Position numbers and translations under genes: made by a program
Source: Acidimicrobiales bacterium
GTDB taxonomy: Bacteria; Actinomycetota; Acidimicrobiia; Acidimicrobiales; RAAP-2
Assembly: GCA_017883045.1 (NCBI GenBank)
Contig: JADGOJ010000001.1
Location: 1-64,000 of the forward strand
Direction of reading: 5' to 3'
Length of the DNA: 64,000 nt
Shown here: piece by piece, positions 35,314 through 43,288 of the stretch
How the letters are laid out: every line of letters begins with the position of its first letter
How positions within the stretch are numbered: the stretch's first letter is position 1
Notes under the pieces: model-generated
Told to the model about the DNA's origin: nothing
What the model saw: the letters and a program-made list of their open reading frames with translations, nothing else
Databases searched by the model: none

Positions 35314-38046
35314 TTGGCCCAGAAGAAGATTCGAGTGCACGAGCTCTCCAAGGAGCTCGGTCTCACGAGCAAAGAGTTGCTCGCGCTCGCCCAAAAACTA
35401 GGCATCGGCGCGTCGAGCCCCTCTGCCTCCATCGAGGACGCCCAGGCAGACCGTATCCGCCGGCGCGCGGACGCCGACGGGCTTCGTCGTGTCGTCCAGC
35501 CCGAAGAGCCGGCCAAGGCCGAAAAGTCGACCAAGGCCGCCGCCGCGGCGAAGGCCGCGCCCGTTCGCGCCCCTGAACCGGCCGAGGCCGTGGCGCCGAC
35601 GCGCGTCAGTCGTGTCACCAAGGCCGCCGCGCCGAGCGAAGCGCCGGTCGTCGAGGCCATCGCGCCAAGTCCCAGCGCTGCCGTCGAGTTGCCCGAGGCC
35701 ATCGCGCCCAAGGTCGTGCGCAGCCGTGCGCCCGTCGCGAAGCCGGTGCCCACGCGCACCGTCTCACCCGACGGTCCCACGACGATCCGCCCCACGCAGC
35801 GCTCGGTCGCTGGCGAGGGCGGCGAGGGCGGCGCTCCGTCGACTCGTCCGCCACTCAGTTCGACCGGCCGTCCGATCCCACCACCCCCGGGCCGCCCACT
35901 CAGTGCGACCGGCCGTCCGATCCCGCCGCCGCCCGGTGCGCGTCGACCGATGCCGGGCGGCACCGGCCGCCCGTCGGGCCCCGGTGGTCCTCGGCCCATG
36001 GGCACCTCTCGTCCGAGCACCGGCGCCCCGCGTACCGGTGGGCCGACGTCGCGTCCCGGTGGCGCGGGCGGCGGATTCGCCGGATCGCGCCCCGGCGCGC
36101 CGACCGGCGGTGCGCCGGGCGGCCCGAGCCGAGGCGGTCCGCCGCGCGGAGGCGGAGGGCCCCGCGGCTCCCAGCGCAAGGCCACGCGCCGTCGTCGGCG
36201 CAACGTCGAAGAGCTCGAGCCGACCCAGATGACCACGTGGCAGCCGAGCAGCTCGCCGGTGCCCGAGGGGGAGATCATCATCGAGCGCGGCTCGACCGCC
36301 AAGGACGTCGGACCGAAGCTCAACCGCAGCGCCGCGGACATCATCCGCTTCTTGTTCCTCCAGGGCGAGATCGTCACGGCGGTCCAGAGCCTCACCGACG
36401 ACATGATCGAGCTCTACGCCGCCGAGGTCGGGGCGGTGGTGCACCTGGTCGATCCCGGTGAGCAGCAAGAGGCCGCGCTGCTCGCGAAGTTCTTCGACGA
36501 GGACGACCAGGACGACGAGATCCCCGCCGTGATGCGACCACCGGTCGTCACGGTCATGGGCCACGTCGACCACGGCAAGACCCTGCTGCTCGACAAGATC
36601 CGCAAGACCGACGTCGTCGCCGGCGAGGCCGGTGGCATCACCCAGCACATCGGCGCCTACAAGGTGCAATGGAAGGGCAAGGCCATCGCCTTCATCGACA
36701 CCCCGGGCCACGAGGCCTTCACGGCGATGCGCGCGCGCGGTGCGAAGGTCACCGACATCATCATCCTGGTGGTCGCCGCCGACGACGGCGTGATGCCCCA
36801 GACGATCGAGGCGATCAACCACGCCAAGGTCGCCGACGTGCCGCTCATCGTGGCGGTGAACAAGATGGACAAGCCCGACGCCAACCCTGACCGTGTGCTC
36901 CAGCAGATCAGCGAGTACGGCCTCGTGCCCGAGAAGTGGGGCGGTGACACGATCTGTGTCGAGATCTCCGCTCTCCAGGGCACCGGCATCGACGAGCTGC
37001 TCGAACAGGTGCTGCTCGTCGCGGAACTGGCCGAACTCGCGGCCCGTCCGAGCGGGCGTGCCGTCGGCACGGTGCTCGAGGCGAACCTCGAGGTCGGGCG
37101 CGGACCGGTCGCCACCGTCATGGTCCAAAAGGGCCTGCTCTCGGTCGGTGACCCCGTCGTCGCCGGCGCCGCGTACGGCAAGGTCAAGGCCCTCATCAAC
37201 GACCAGGGCAAGCAGATCAAGAGCGCGGGTCCCTCGACGCCGGTGCAGATCCTCGGCTTCAGCGAGCCCCCGTTCGCCGGTGACGAGATGCGCGTCGCCC
37301 ACGACCTCACCCACGCCCGCTCGCTCGCCGAGGCCCGCGCGCAGCGCGCCCGCCTGATCGGTCACCAGCCCGTCGCCTCGACCAGTGGCGCACGCCTCGA
37401 GGACCTCTTCGAGCAGATCCAGCGTGGCGAGACCGCGACGCTCAACATCGTGCTGAAGGCCGACGTGCAGGGTTCGCTCGAAGCCTGCACCGAGTCGCTG
37501 CGCAAGCTCGAGCGTGACGACGTGAAGCTCGTCATCGTGCACCGCGGGGTCGGTGGCATCACCGAGAACGACGTGCAACTGGCCAAGGCCTCGGGCGCCA
37601 CCATCATCGGCTTCAACGTCCGCCCCGACAAGCGCAGCCGCGACCTGTCGGAGAACGAGGGTGTCCAGATCCGCACCTACGAGATCATCTACAAGCTGAT
37701 CGAGGAGATCGAGGCGGCGATGCTCGGCCTGCTCTCACCGGTCTTCGAAGAGGTCGTCACCGGCGAGGCCGAGGTGCGCGAGGTCTTCCGCGTACCCAAG
37801 ATCGGCGCCATCGCCGGTTGCTTCGTGCGCGACGGCGTCATCACTCGCGGATCGAAGGTTCGATTCCTTCGCGAGGGGACGATCATCTGGAAGGGCTCGA
37901 TCACGTCGCTGCGTCGCTTCAAGGACGACGCGCGCGAGGTGCAGTCCGGATTCGAGTGCGGTGTAGGTCTCTCCGACTACCAGGACCTCAAGCCGGGCGA
38001 CATCATCGAGACCTTCGAAGAGCGCGAGATTCCAAGAACGGCCTAG
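35314..38046 (+). CDS. infB: Translation initiation factor IF-2
   Basis: GTPase that places initiator tRNA on the ribosome. TTG 35314 (AQKKIRVHELSKELG) has AAGGGA about 7 nt upstream and matches the IF-2 N-terminus; GTG 35296 is the alternative. The 910 residues comprise an IF2_N motif, an Ala/Pro then Gly/Arg/Pro-rich linker to about residue 300, and the G domain with GHVDHGKT (416-423), DTPGHEAF, NKMD and SAL, followed by domains II-IV ending in DIIETFE. The linker holds a 15-residue Pro-rich unit twice. Confidence 0.96.
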   Translation: MAQKKIRVHELSKELGLTSKELLALAQKLGIGASSPSASIEDAQADRIRRRADADGLRRVVQPEEPAKAEKSTKAAAAAKAAPVRAPEPAEAVAPTRVSRVTKAAAPSEAPVVEAIAPSPSAAVELPEAIAPKVVRSRAPVAKPVPTRTVSPDGPTTIRPTQRSVAGEGGEGGAPSTRPPLSSTGRPIPPPPGRPLSATGRPIPPPPGARRPMPGGTGRPSGPGGPRPMGTSRPSTGAPRTGGPTSRPGGAGGGFAGSRPGAPTGGAPGGPSRGGPPRGGGGPRGSQRKATRRRRRNVEELEPTQMTTWQPSSSPVPEGEIIIERGSTAKDVGPKLNRSAADIIRFLFLQGEIVTAVQSLTDDMIELYAAEVGAVVHLVDPGEQQEAALLAKFFDEDDQDDEIPAVMRPPVVTVMGHVDHGKTLLLDKIRKTDVVAGEAGGITQHIGAYKVQWKGKAIAFIDTPGHEAFTAMRARGAKVTDIIILVVAADDGVMPQTIEAINHAKVADVPLIVAVNKMDKPDANPDRVLQQISEYGLVPEKWGGDTICVEISALQGTGIDELLEQVLLVAELAELAARPSGRAVGTVLEANLEVGRGPVATVMVQKGLLSVGDPVVAGAAYGKVKALINDQGKQIKSAGPSTPVQILGFSEPPFAGDEMRVAHDLTHARSLAEARAQRARLIGHQPVASTSGARLEDLFEQIQRGETATLNIVLKADVQGSLEACTESLRKLERDDVKLVIVHRGVGGITENDVQLAKASGATIIGFNVRPDKRSRDLSENEGVQIRTYEIIYKLIEEIEAAMLGLLSPVFEEVVTGEAEVREVFRVPKIGAIAGCFVRDGVITRGSKVRFLREGTIIWKGSITSLRRFKDDAREVQSGFECGVGLSDYQDLKPGDIIETFEEREIPRTA
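35851..35940 (+). repeat. Two 45-bp repeats in the infB linker
   Basis: Units starting at 35851 and 35896 each encode a 15-residue block of the type PLSxTGRPIPPPPGx. They differ at several third positions, so the duplication is older than the rpsB one. Confidence 0.8.
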
Positions 38047-38049
38047 ACA

Positions 38050-38412
38050 ATGGCCCGCGCGTCTGGCAGCCACCACCCGTACCCCCGCTCCGCGCGAGTG
38101 AACCAGATTCTGCGCGAGGTGATCTCCGACGAGTTGATGCGCATCACCGACGTCGACGAGCGCCTCGGACTCTTGACGGTCACGGGCGTCGAGACGACCC
38201 CCGACATGCGCCAGGCCGTGGTCTTCCTCGATTCGCTTAGCGACGAGGCGAGGGTCGCGCTCGAAGAGCACCGCGCCCAGCTGCAGTCGGCCGTCAACGT
38301 GCAGACGCGTCTGAAGCGAACTCCCAAACTGTCGTTCATGGCCGACCCGGCCGTCGCCAGCGGCGAGGCGGTCGAGGAGATCCTGCGCCGCCAGGGCCAT
38401 GACGACGAATAA
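38050..38412 (+). CDS. rbfA: Ribosome-binding factor A
   Basis: Cold-shock 30S maturation factor. The 120-residue protein has a short basic N-terminus and the KH-like fold with RVNQILREVISDELMRITDVDERLGLLTVTGVETTPDMRQAVVFL. Overlaps truB by 14 bases. Standard operon position after infB. Confidence 0.95.
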   Translation: MARASGSHHPYPRSARVNQILREVISDELMRITDVDERLGLLTVTGVETTPDMRQAVVFLDSLSDEARVALEEHRAQLQSAVNVQTRLKRTPKLSFMADPAVASGEAVEEILRRQGHDDE

Positions 38413-39301
38413 CGGCCTCCTGCTGCTCGACAAGCCGCCGGGCCTCACCAGCCACGACGTGGTGGCGCGGGTGCGGCGCATCCTGGGCGAACGACGGATA
38501 GGACACGCGGGCACGCTCGATCCCATGGCGACGGGCCTCCTGGTGATGGCGGTCGGTCCCTCGACGCGACTGCTTCGCTTCGCCCAGTCCGAACTGAAGC
38601 GCTATAGCGGCGCGGTGCGACTCGGCGTCGCGACCGATTCGCTCGACGCCGACGGGGCGGTGACCGACGAGAGGCCGGTACCCACCCTGACCACCGACCA
38701 GATGATGGCGGCCGCGTCGACGCTGCTCGGCACGCAGGGGCAGACCCCACCGATGGTGTCGGCCAAGAAGGTCGGCGGCAAGCGCCTCCACCAGTTGGCG
38801 CGCGAGGGCGTCGAGGTGGATCGAGAACCGCGCGAGATCACCGTGAGTGAGTTCACCCTGGCCCCGACGGACGACCCCGCGACGTGGAGATTCGAGGTCG
38901 AATGCTCGGTCGGCACGTACGTGCGGGTCCTGCTGAGCGACCTCGCCCAGAAGGTCGGCACGGTTGGCCACCTCGTCGAACTGCGCCGACTCTCGAGTGG
39001 ATCGCACCACGTTGACGACGCGTTGACGCTGCGCCAACTCGACGAGATGGTCGCGCGCGGTGAGTCGCCGTTGCGGCCGCCCTCGAGCTTCGTCGCGCAC
39101 CTCGAGGCCGTCGAACTCGACGCCGACCAAGAGTTGAAGATGCGCCGGGGCCAACAACTTGACCTGAGTGCGACGTTCGACGGCGACGAGATCGCGGCGA
39201 CCGGCGAGTCGGGCGAGCTCGTGGGGATCCTGCGACGCCGCGAGGAGAAGTGGCAGCCCGAGTTGGTTCTGCCGCCGTCGACCGATCCGTCGCACGGGTA
39301 G
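38399..39301 (+). CDS. truB: tRNA pseudouridine-55 synthase
   Basis: Makes pseudouridine 55 in the T-loop of tRNAs. The 300-residue product has GHAGTLDPMATGLL with catalytic D41, the KPPGLTSHD motif and YVRVLLSDLA; a C-terminal PUA-like part ends in the last 60 residues. Overlaps rbfA at its start. Confidence 0.96.
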   Translation: MTTNNGLLLLDKPPGLTSHDVVARVRRILGERRIGHAGTLDPMATGLLVMAVGPSTRLLRFAQSELKRYSGAVRLGVATDSLDADGAVTDERPVPTLTTDQMMAAASTLLGTQGQTPPMVSAKKVGGKRLHQLAREGVEVDREPREITVSEFTLAPTDDPATWRFEVECSVGTYVRVLLSDLAQKVGTVGHLVELRRLSSGSHHVDDALTLRQLDEMVARGESPLRPPSSFVAHLEAVELDADQELKMRRGQQLDLSATFDGDEIAATGESGELVGILRRREEKWQPELVLPPSTDPSHG

Positions 39302-39304
39302 GTT
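39299..39304 (+). promoter_or_regulatory. -10 box, leaderless start of ribF
   Basis: TAGGTT with a 6-nt gap to ATG 39311. It overlaps the truB stop, so ribF may be transcribed apart from the nusA operon. Confidence 0.5.
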
Positions 39305-39310
39305 GCTGGG

Positions 39311-40267
39311 ATGATTGTCCTGCGTGACGGCGACGTGACGGCCCCATCATCGATGCCCTCGGTCGTGGCGATCGGAGTGTTCGACGGGCTCCACCTGGGA
39401 CACCAGAAGGTCATCGCCAAGGTGCGCGAGCTCGCCCACGACCTCGGCGCCGTCGCGACGGTGGTGACCTTCGATCCCCACCCCGCCTGGGTGCTGGCGC
39501 CCGAGCGGGCCCCGCTGCTGCTCGGCACGCTCGACCAGCGCCTCGAGGGGTTCGAGGCGCTCGGCATCGAGCGGGTGCGCATCGTGCACTTCGACCACGA
39601 ACTGGCCAGCGAGTCGGCCGTCGGCTTCATCGAGCGAGTGCTGGTGGGCGAGTTGCGCGCCGTGCGGATCGTGGTGGGGAGAGACTTCCGATTCGGACGC
39701 GACCGCCAAGGCGACGTCGCGCTGCTCGAAGACGAGGGCGCGCGAAGTGGTTTCAAGCTCTTCTCGGCGCCCATCTACGGGGCGGCCACCCGGTGGAGCT
39801 CGACGGTCGTGCGCCAGGCCCTGCGCGACGGAGACCTGGAGCTGGCGAACGCCACGCTCGGCCGGCCCTTCACCCTGCGCGGCACGGTCATCCACGGCGA
39901 CGCGCGCGGGGGAGAGCTCGGCTACCCGACCGCGAACCTCGACCTGGGCGAGCACCAGTTGGTCCCCCAGACCGCCGTCTACGCCGGGGCCGCGCGAGTG
40001 GCGGGGTCGTGGTGGCCCGCGGCGATATCGGTCGGCACCCGCCCCCAGTTCCACGAGGACGGCGCGCTGCTCGTCGAGGTGCACGTGGCGGGTTTCGAGG
40101 GCGATCTCTACGCCCAGCAGCTCGACGTGGCCTTCATCGCGCGCCTTCGCGACGAGATGACGTTCGCTGGCGTGCCCGAGTTGGTGGCCCAGATTGAACT
40201 CGATGTTGAGAAAACCGTTGATATCTTCAAGAAATTCTCGCCCGAGTCCTCGGCGCTGCTAGAATAG
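39311..40267 (+). CDS. ribF: Bifunctional riboflavin kinase / FAD synthetase
   Basis: Turns riboflavin into FMN and then FAD. The 318-residue product has the adenylyltransferase domain ([14 protein letters not shown], residues 22-35, and [14 protein letters not shown]) and the C-terminal kinase domain ([26 protein letters not shown]-like loop and the final helix). Its last codons contain the probable rpsO -10 element. Confidence 0.95.
   Translation: MIVLRDGDVTAPSSMPSVVAIGVFDGLHLGHQKVIAKVRELAHDLGAVATVVTFDPHPAWVLAPERAPLLLGTLDQRLEGFEALGIERVRIVHFDHELASESAVGFIERVLVGELRAVRIVVGRDFRFGRDRQGDVALLEDEGARSGFKLFSAPIYGAATRWSSTVVRQALRDGDLELANATLGRPFTLRGTVIHGDARGGELGYPTANLDLGEHQLVPQTAVYAGAARVAGSWWPAAISVGTRPQFHEDGALLVEVHVAGFEGDLYAQQLDVAFIARLRDEMTFAGVPELVAQIELDVEKTVDIFKKFSPESSALLE
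40260..40265 (+). promoter_or_regulatory. Extended -10 promoter of rpsO
   Basis: TAGAAT preceded by TG and one base (TGCTAGAAT), nearly the same as the extended -10 of the nusA operon promoter. The -35 is weak. A start near 40272 would give an rpsO leader of about 80 nt. Confidence 0.5.
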
Positions 40268-40273
40268 AACTTC

Positions 40274-40290
40274 GGTCAGCGACGCTGATC
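40274..40290 (+). promoter_or_regulatory. Hairpin at the 5' end of the rpsO leader
   Basis: 40274-40280 pairs with 40284-40290 (7 bp with one G-U, loop GAC). S15 commonly represses its own mRNA through leader structures in unrelated bacteria; whether this hairpin is such a site cannot be told from sequence alone. Confidence 0.4.
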
Positions 40291-40353
40291 GTGTGGGTCG
40301 TCACGTTGGCGGCTTGCAACGGGACACCCGACTCAATAAGGCAAAAAAACGTT

Positions 40354-40611
40354 ATGGCTGAGAAGCAGCAGATCATCAAGGACTACCAGGCTCACGAAAC
40401 GGACACCGGCTCGCCCGAGGTCCAAATCGCGATCCTGACCGACCGGATCTCTCATCTCACCGAGCACCTCAAGGTTCACAAGGGCGATCATCACACGCGC
40501 CGTGGACTCATGAAGCTCATTGGCCAGCGTCGCCGTCTGCTCGACTATGTGCAGCGCGGAAATGTCGAGCGCTATCGCGCTTTGATCGGTCGTCTCGGCA
40601 TTCGTCGCTAG
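40354..40611 (+). CDS. rpsO: 30S ribosomal protein S15
   Basis: Primary 16S rRNA-binding protein of the platform. ATG 40354 starts [12 protein letters not shown]; the 85 residues contain the S15 signature from [14 protein letters not shown] to [23 protein letters not shown]. Codons upstream of the ATG in the same frame are leader. A run of seven A just before the start is a possible slippage spot. It is upstream of pnp as in most bacteria. Confidence 0.97.
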   Translation: MAEKQQIIKDYQAHETDTGSPEVQIAILTDRISHLTEHLKVHKGDHHTRRGLMKLIGQRRRLLDYVQRGNVERYRALIGRLGIRR

Positions 40612-40619
40612 CCGAGATG

Positions 40620-40663
40620 CACGTCGACGCCGTCGACGTGTTCAACACATCCGAGGCCTCGGA
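40620..40663 (+). promoter_or_regulatory. Two inverted repeats between rpsO and pnp
   Basis: 40620-40628 pairs with 40632-40640 (9 bp, 3-nt loop), and 40650-40663 is a perfect 14-base palindrome. In E. coli the rpsO-pnp interval holds a terminator and an RNase III-cut stem that sets PNPase autoregulation. These may serve the same end; no T-run suits a strong terminator. Confidence 0.45.
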
Positions 40664-40746
40664 GGCCAGTGGAGAACAGTCGCCATTCGCGAAGGTTGCC
40701 CACTGGGATCCGGGCGGAGTGTTGCTAACCAAATAGGAGCAAATCC

Positions 40747-43215
40747 ATGACTGACGCAATCCGCGTAAGTAGCCCGATTACGGGCACCGACAAAACCCTG
40801 AGTTTTGAAGCGGGCCACCTGGCCCAACTCGCCGACGGAGCCGTAGTGGCTCGCATTGGCGACACCATGTTGTTGGCCACCGTGGCCGCCGCACGAAGCG
40901 TGCGCGAGGGAGTCGACTTCTTCCCACTCACCGTCGACATCGAAGAGCGCGCCTACGCCGCTGGCAAGATCCCCGGCGCCTTCTTCCGTCGCGAGGCCAA
41001 GCCCTCGGACCAGGCCGTGCTGACCTGCCGACTCATCGACCGCCCGCTGCGTCCCTCGTTTCCCAAGGGCTTCCGCAACGAGGTCCAGGTCGTGGGCACC
41101 ATCTTCAGCGCCGACCAGGAGAACCCGCATGACGTCCTGGCCATCAACGCCGCCTCCGCGGCCCTGATGATCTCGGGCATCCCCTTCGACGGCCCCATCG
41201 GCGCCGTTCGCATGGCCTTCACCACCGACGGTGAGTGGGCGCCGCACCCGACCTACGCCGAGGGCGACGCCGCGACGTTCGAGCTCGTGGTCGCCGGTCG
41301 CGCGCTCACCGACTCGGTCGAGACCGACATCGCCATCATGATGGTCGAGGCCGGCGGCACCGAGGGCTCGTTCGTGAAGTACGCCGACGGAGCACCGAAG
41401 GTCAGCGAAGAGGTCCTCTCCGCTGGACTCGAGGCCTCCAAGCTCTGGATCCGCGAGGCCATCAACCTGCAGCGCGAACTCGTCAAGGAGTTCGTCGCCG
41501 CCCGTGGACCGATCAAGACCATGGAGTACAAGCCGGTCTTGGACTACCAGGACGACGTCTTCGCGCGCGTCGACGCCGTGGGCTCTGGCCCGCTCGCCGA
41601 AGCCAACAAGCTGACGACCAAGGCCGCTCGCGCCGGGGCGCTCGACACCGCCACCTCGGCGATCCTCGAGCAGCTCGTCAGCGAGTTCCCCGAGCGCACG
41701 GCTGAGATCAAGGCGGCCGTGAAGTCGGTCACCAAGGAGATCGTCCGTCGTCGCATCGTCGAAGAGGGCGTGCGCATCGACGGACGCAACGTCACCGACC
41801 TGCGCCCGCTGTCGGCCGAGCTCGACCTGTTCCCGATGACCCACGGCTCGGCGCTGTTCCAGCGCGGCGAGACCCAGGTCGTCAACGTGACGACCCTGGG
41901 CATGCCCCGCATGCGCCAGCTGCTCGACACGATCGGACCCGACGAGTTTCGCCGCTACATGCACCACTACAACTTCCCTCCCTACTCGGTGGGCGAGACC
42001 GGGCGCGTGGGCATGCCCAAGCGCCGCGAGGTCGGACACGGGATGTTGGCCGAGCGCGCGCTGATCCCCGTACTGCCGAGTGAGCAGGACTTCGCGTACA
42101 CGTTGCGCGTGGTCTCTGACGTCATGCAGTCCAACGGCTCGACGTCGATGGCGTCGGTCTGCGGCTCGACGCTGTCGCTGATGGCGGCCGGTGTGCCGAT
42201 CAAGGCGCCCGTCGCGGGCATCGCGATGGGCCTCGTCTTCGACGAGGGCAAGTACGTCACCTTGACCGACATCCTCGGTGCCGAGGACGCGTTTGGCGAC
42301 ATGGACTTCAAGGTCGCCGGCACCGCTGACGCGGTCACTGCGCTGCAGCTCGACACGAAGATCGACGGCCTGCCCGCCGACGTGCTCTCGAAGGCCCTGC
42401 ACCAGGCCAAGGAGGCCCGTCTCGCGATCTTGAAGGTCATCACCGACACGATCGCCGAGCCCCGCCCCCAGGTCGCCGACGTGGCGCCCAAGATCGTGTC
42501 GCTCGAGATCCCGATCGACAAGATCGGCGAGGTCATCGGTCCGAAGGGCAAGGTCATCAACACCCTGCAGCAGGAGACCGGCGCGGACATCGCCGTGGAC
42601 GACGACGGCGTCGTCGGTACGGTCACCATCGGAGCAAAGGACGGACGTGCGGTCGAGGAAGCTCGCCGTCGCATCGCCCTGATCCTGGACCCCCCGACGC
42701 CCGAGGTCGGCGCCACCTACCAAGGTCGTGTCGTGAACCTCGCGAAGTTCGGTGCGTTCGTGAGCATCATGCCCGGACGTGACGGACTCCTGCACATCTC
42801 GAAGATGTCGCCGCTGAACGCGGGCAAGCGCATCGGACAGGTCGAGGACGTCCTCGAGCTCGGCCAGGCCATCGAAGTGAAGGTCGACGACATCGACCCG
42901 CAGGGCAAGGTCTCGCTGTCACTCGCCGGCGAGTACGCCGACATGGTGACCGACGAAGAGTCGCGTCCGCCGCGCCAGCCCCGTGAAGGTGGCGACCGTG
43001 GCGAGCGCGGTCGCGACCGCGAGCGCGCGCCGCGCGACCGCGAGCGCGCGCCTCGTGAAGGAGCGGGCGCCGCGCGTCCCGTGGCGAGCTCGTCGTTCGA
43101 GGCGGCCTTCGAGGCCGAGTTGGCTGACGAGATCGGTGACCTCGGTCCCGGCGGTCCCGCCTTCTCCGACGGTGATGGTGGTGGGCGTCGCAGCCCACGA
43201 CCGCGTCGCCGCTAG
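40747..43215 (+). CDS. pnp: Polyribonucleotide nucleotidyltransferase (PNPase)
   Basis: Phosphorolytic 3'-5' exoribonuclease; actinobacterial PNPase also synthesises tails. The 822-residue protein has two RNase PH domains with an alpha-helical linker, then KH (IGEVIGPKGKVINTL) and S1 (GRVVNLAKFGAFVSIMPGRDGLLHISKM). A disordered tail of about 90 residues follows, with a doubled RDRERAPR motif and an Arg-rich end. ATG 40747 follows AGGAG. A hairpin terminator stands just after the stop. Confidence 0.97.
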   Translation: MTDAIRVSSPITGTDKTLSFEAGHLAQLADGAVVARIGDTMLLATVAAARSVREGVDFFPLTVDIEERAYAAGKIPGAFFRREAKPSDQAVLTCRLIDRPLRPSFPKGFRNEVQVVGTIFSADQENPHDVLAINAASAALMISGIPFDGPIGAVRMAFTTDGEWAPHPTYAEGDAATFELVVAGRALTDSVETDIAIMMVEAGGTEGSFVKYADGAPKVSEEVLSAGLEASKLWIREAINLQRELVKEFVAARGPIKTMEYKPVLDYQDDVFARVDAVGSGPLAEANKLTTKAARAGALDTATSAILEQLVSEFPERTAEIKAAVKSVTKEIVRRRIVEEGVRIDGRNVTDLRPLSAELDLFPMTHGSALFQRGETQVVNVTTLGMPRMRQLLDTIGPDEFRRYMHHYNFPPYSVGETGRVGMPKRREVGHGMLAERALIPVLPSEQDFAYTLRVVSDVMQSNGSTSMASVCGSTLSLMAAGVPIKAPVAGIAMGLVFDEGKYVTLTDILGAEDAFGDMDFKVAGTADAVTALQLDTKIDGLPADVLSKALHQAKEARLAILKVITDTIAEPRPQVADVAPKIVSLEIPIDKIGEVIGPKGKVINTLQQETGADIAVDDDGVVGTVTIGAKDGRAVEEARRRIALILDPPTPEVGATYQGRVVNLAKFGAFVSIMPGRDGLLHISKMSPLNAGKRIGQVEDVLELGQAIEVKVDDIDPQGKVSLSLAGEYADMVTDEESRPPRQPREGGDRGERGRDRERAPRDRERAPREGAGAARPVASSSFEAAFEAELADEIGDLGPGGPAFSDGDGGGRRSPRPRRR

Positions 43216-43223
43216 TCCCTGGG

Positions 43224-43264
43224 GGCCCGTGCCGCAAAGTCTTCGTGACGTCGCGGCACGGGCC
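43224..43264 (+). terminator. Terminator after pnp
   Basis: 43224-43235 and 43253-43264 form a perfect 12-bp GC-rich stem with a 17-nt loop, followed by TCTTGTATTT. It ends the rpsO-pnp transcript eight bases after the pnp stop. Confidence 0.8.
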
Positions 43265-43276
43265 TCTTGTATTTCG

Positions 43277-43282
43277 TAGCGT
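43277..43282 (+). promoter_or_regulatory. -10 box, leaderless start of the YfhO-like gene
   Basis: TAGCGT with a 6-nt gap to GTG 43289, directly after the pnp terminator. Confidence 0.5.
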
Positions 43283-43288
43283 AGGGAA

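Noticed and set aside
40642-42795. 717-codon minus-strand open frame
   Set aside because: Antisense shadow of pnp; low-complexity Asp/Leu/Arg/Val composition without motifs.
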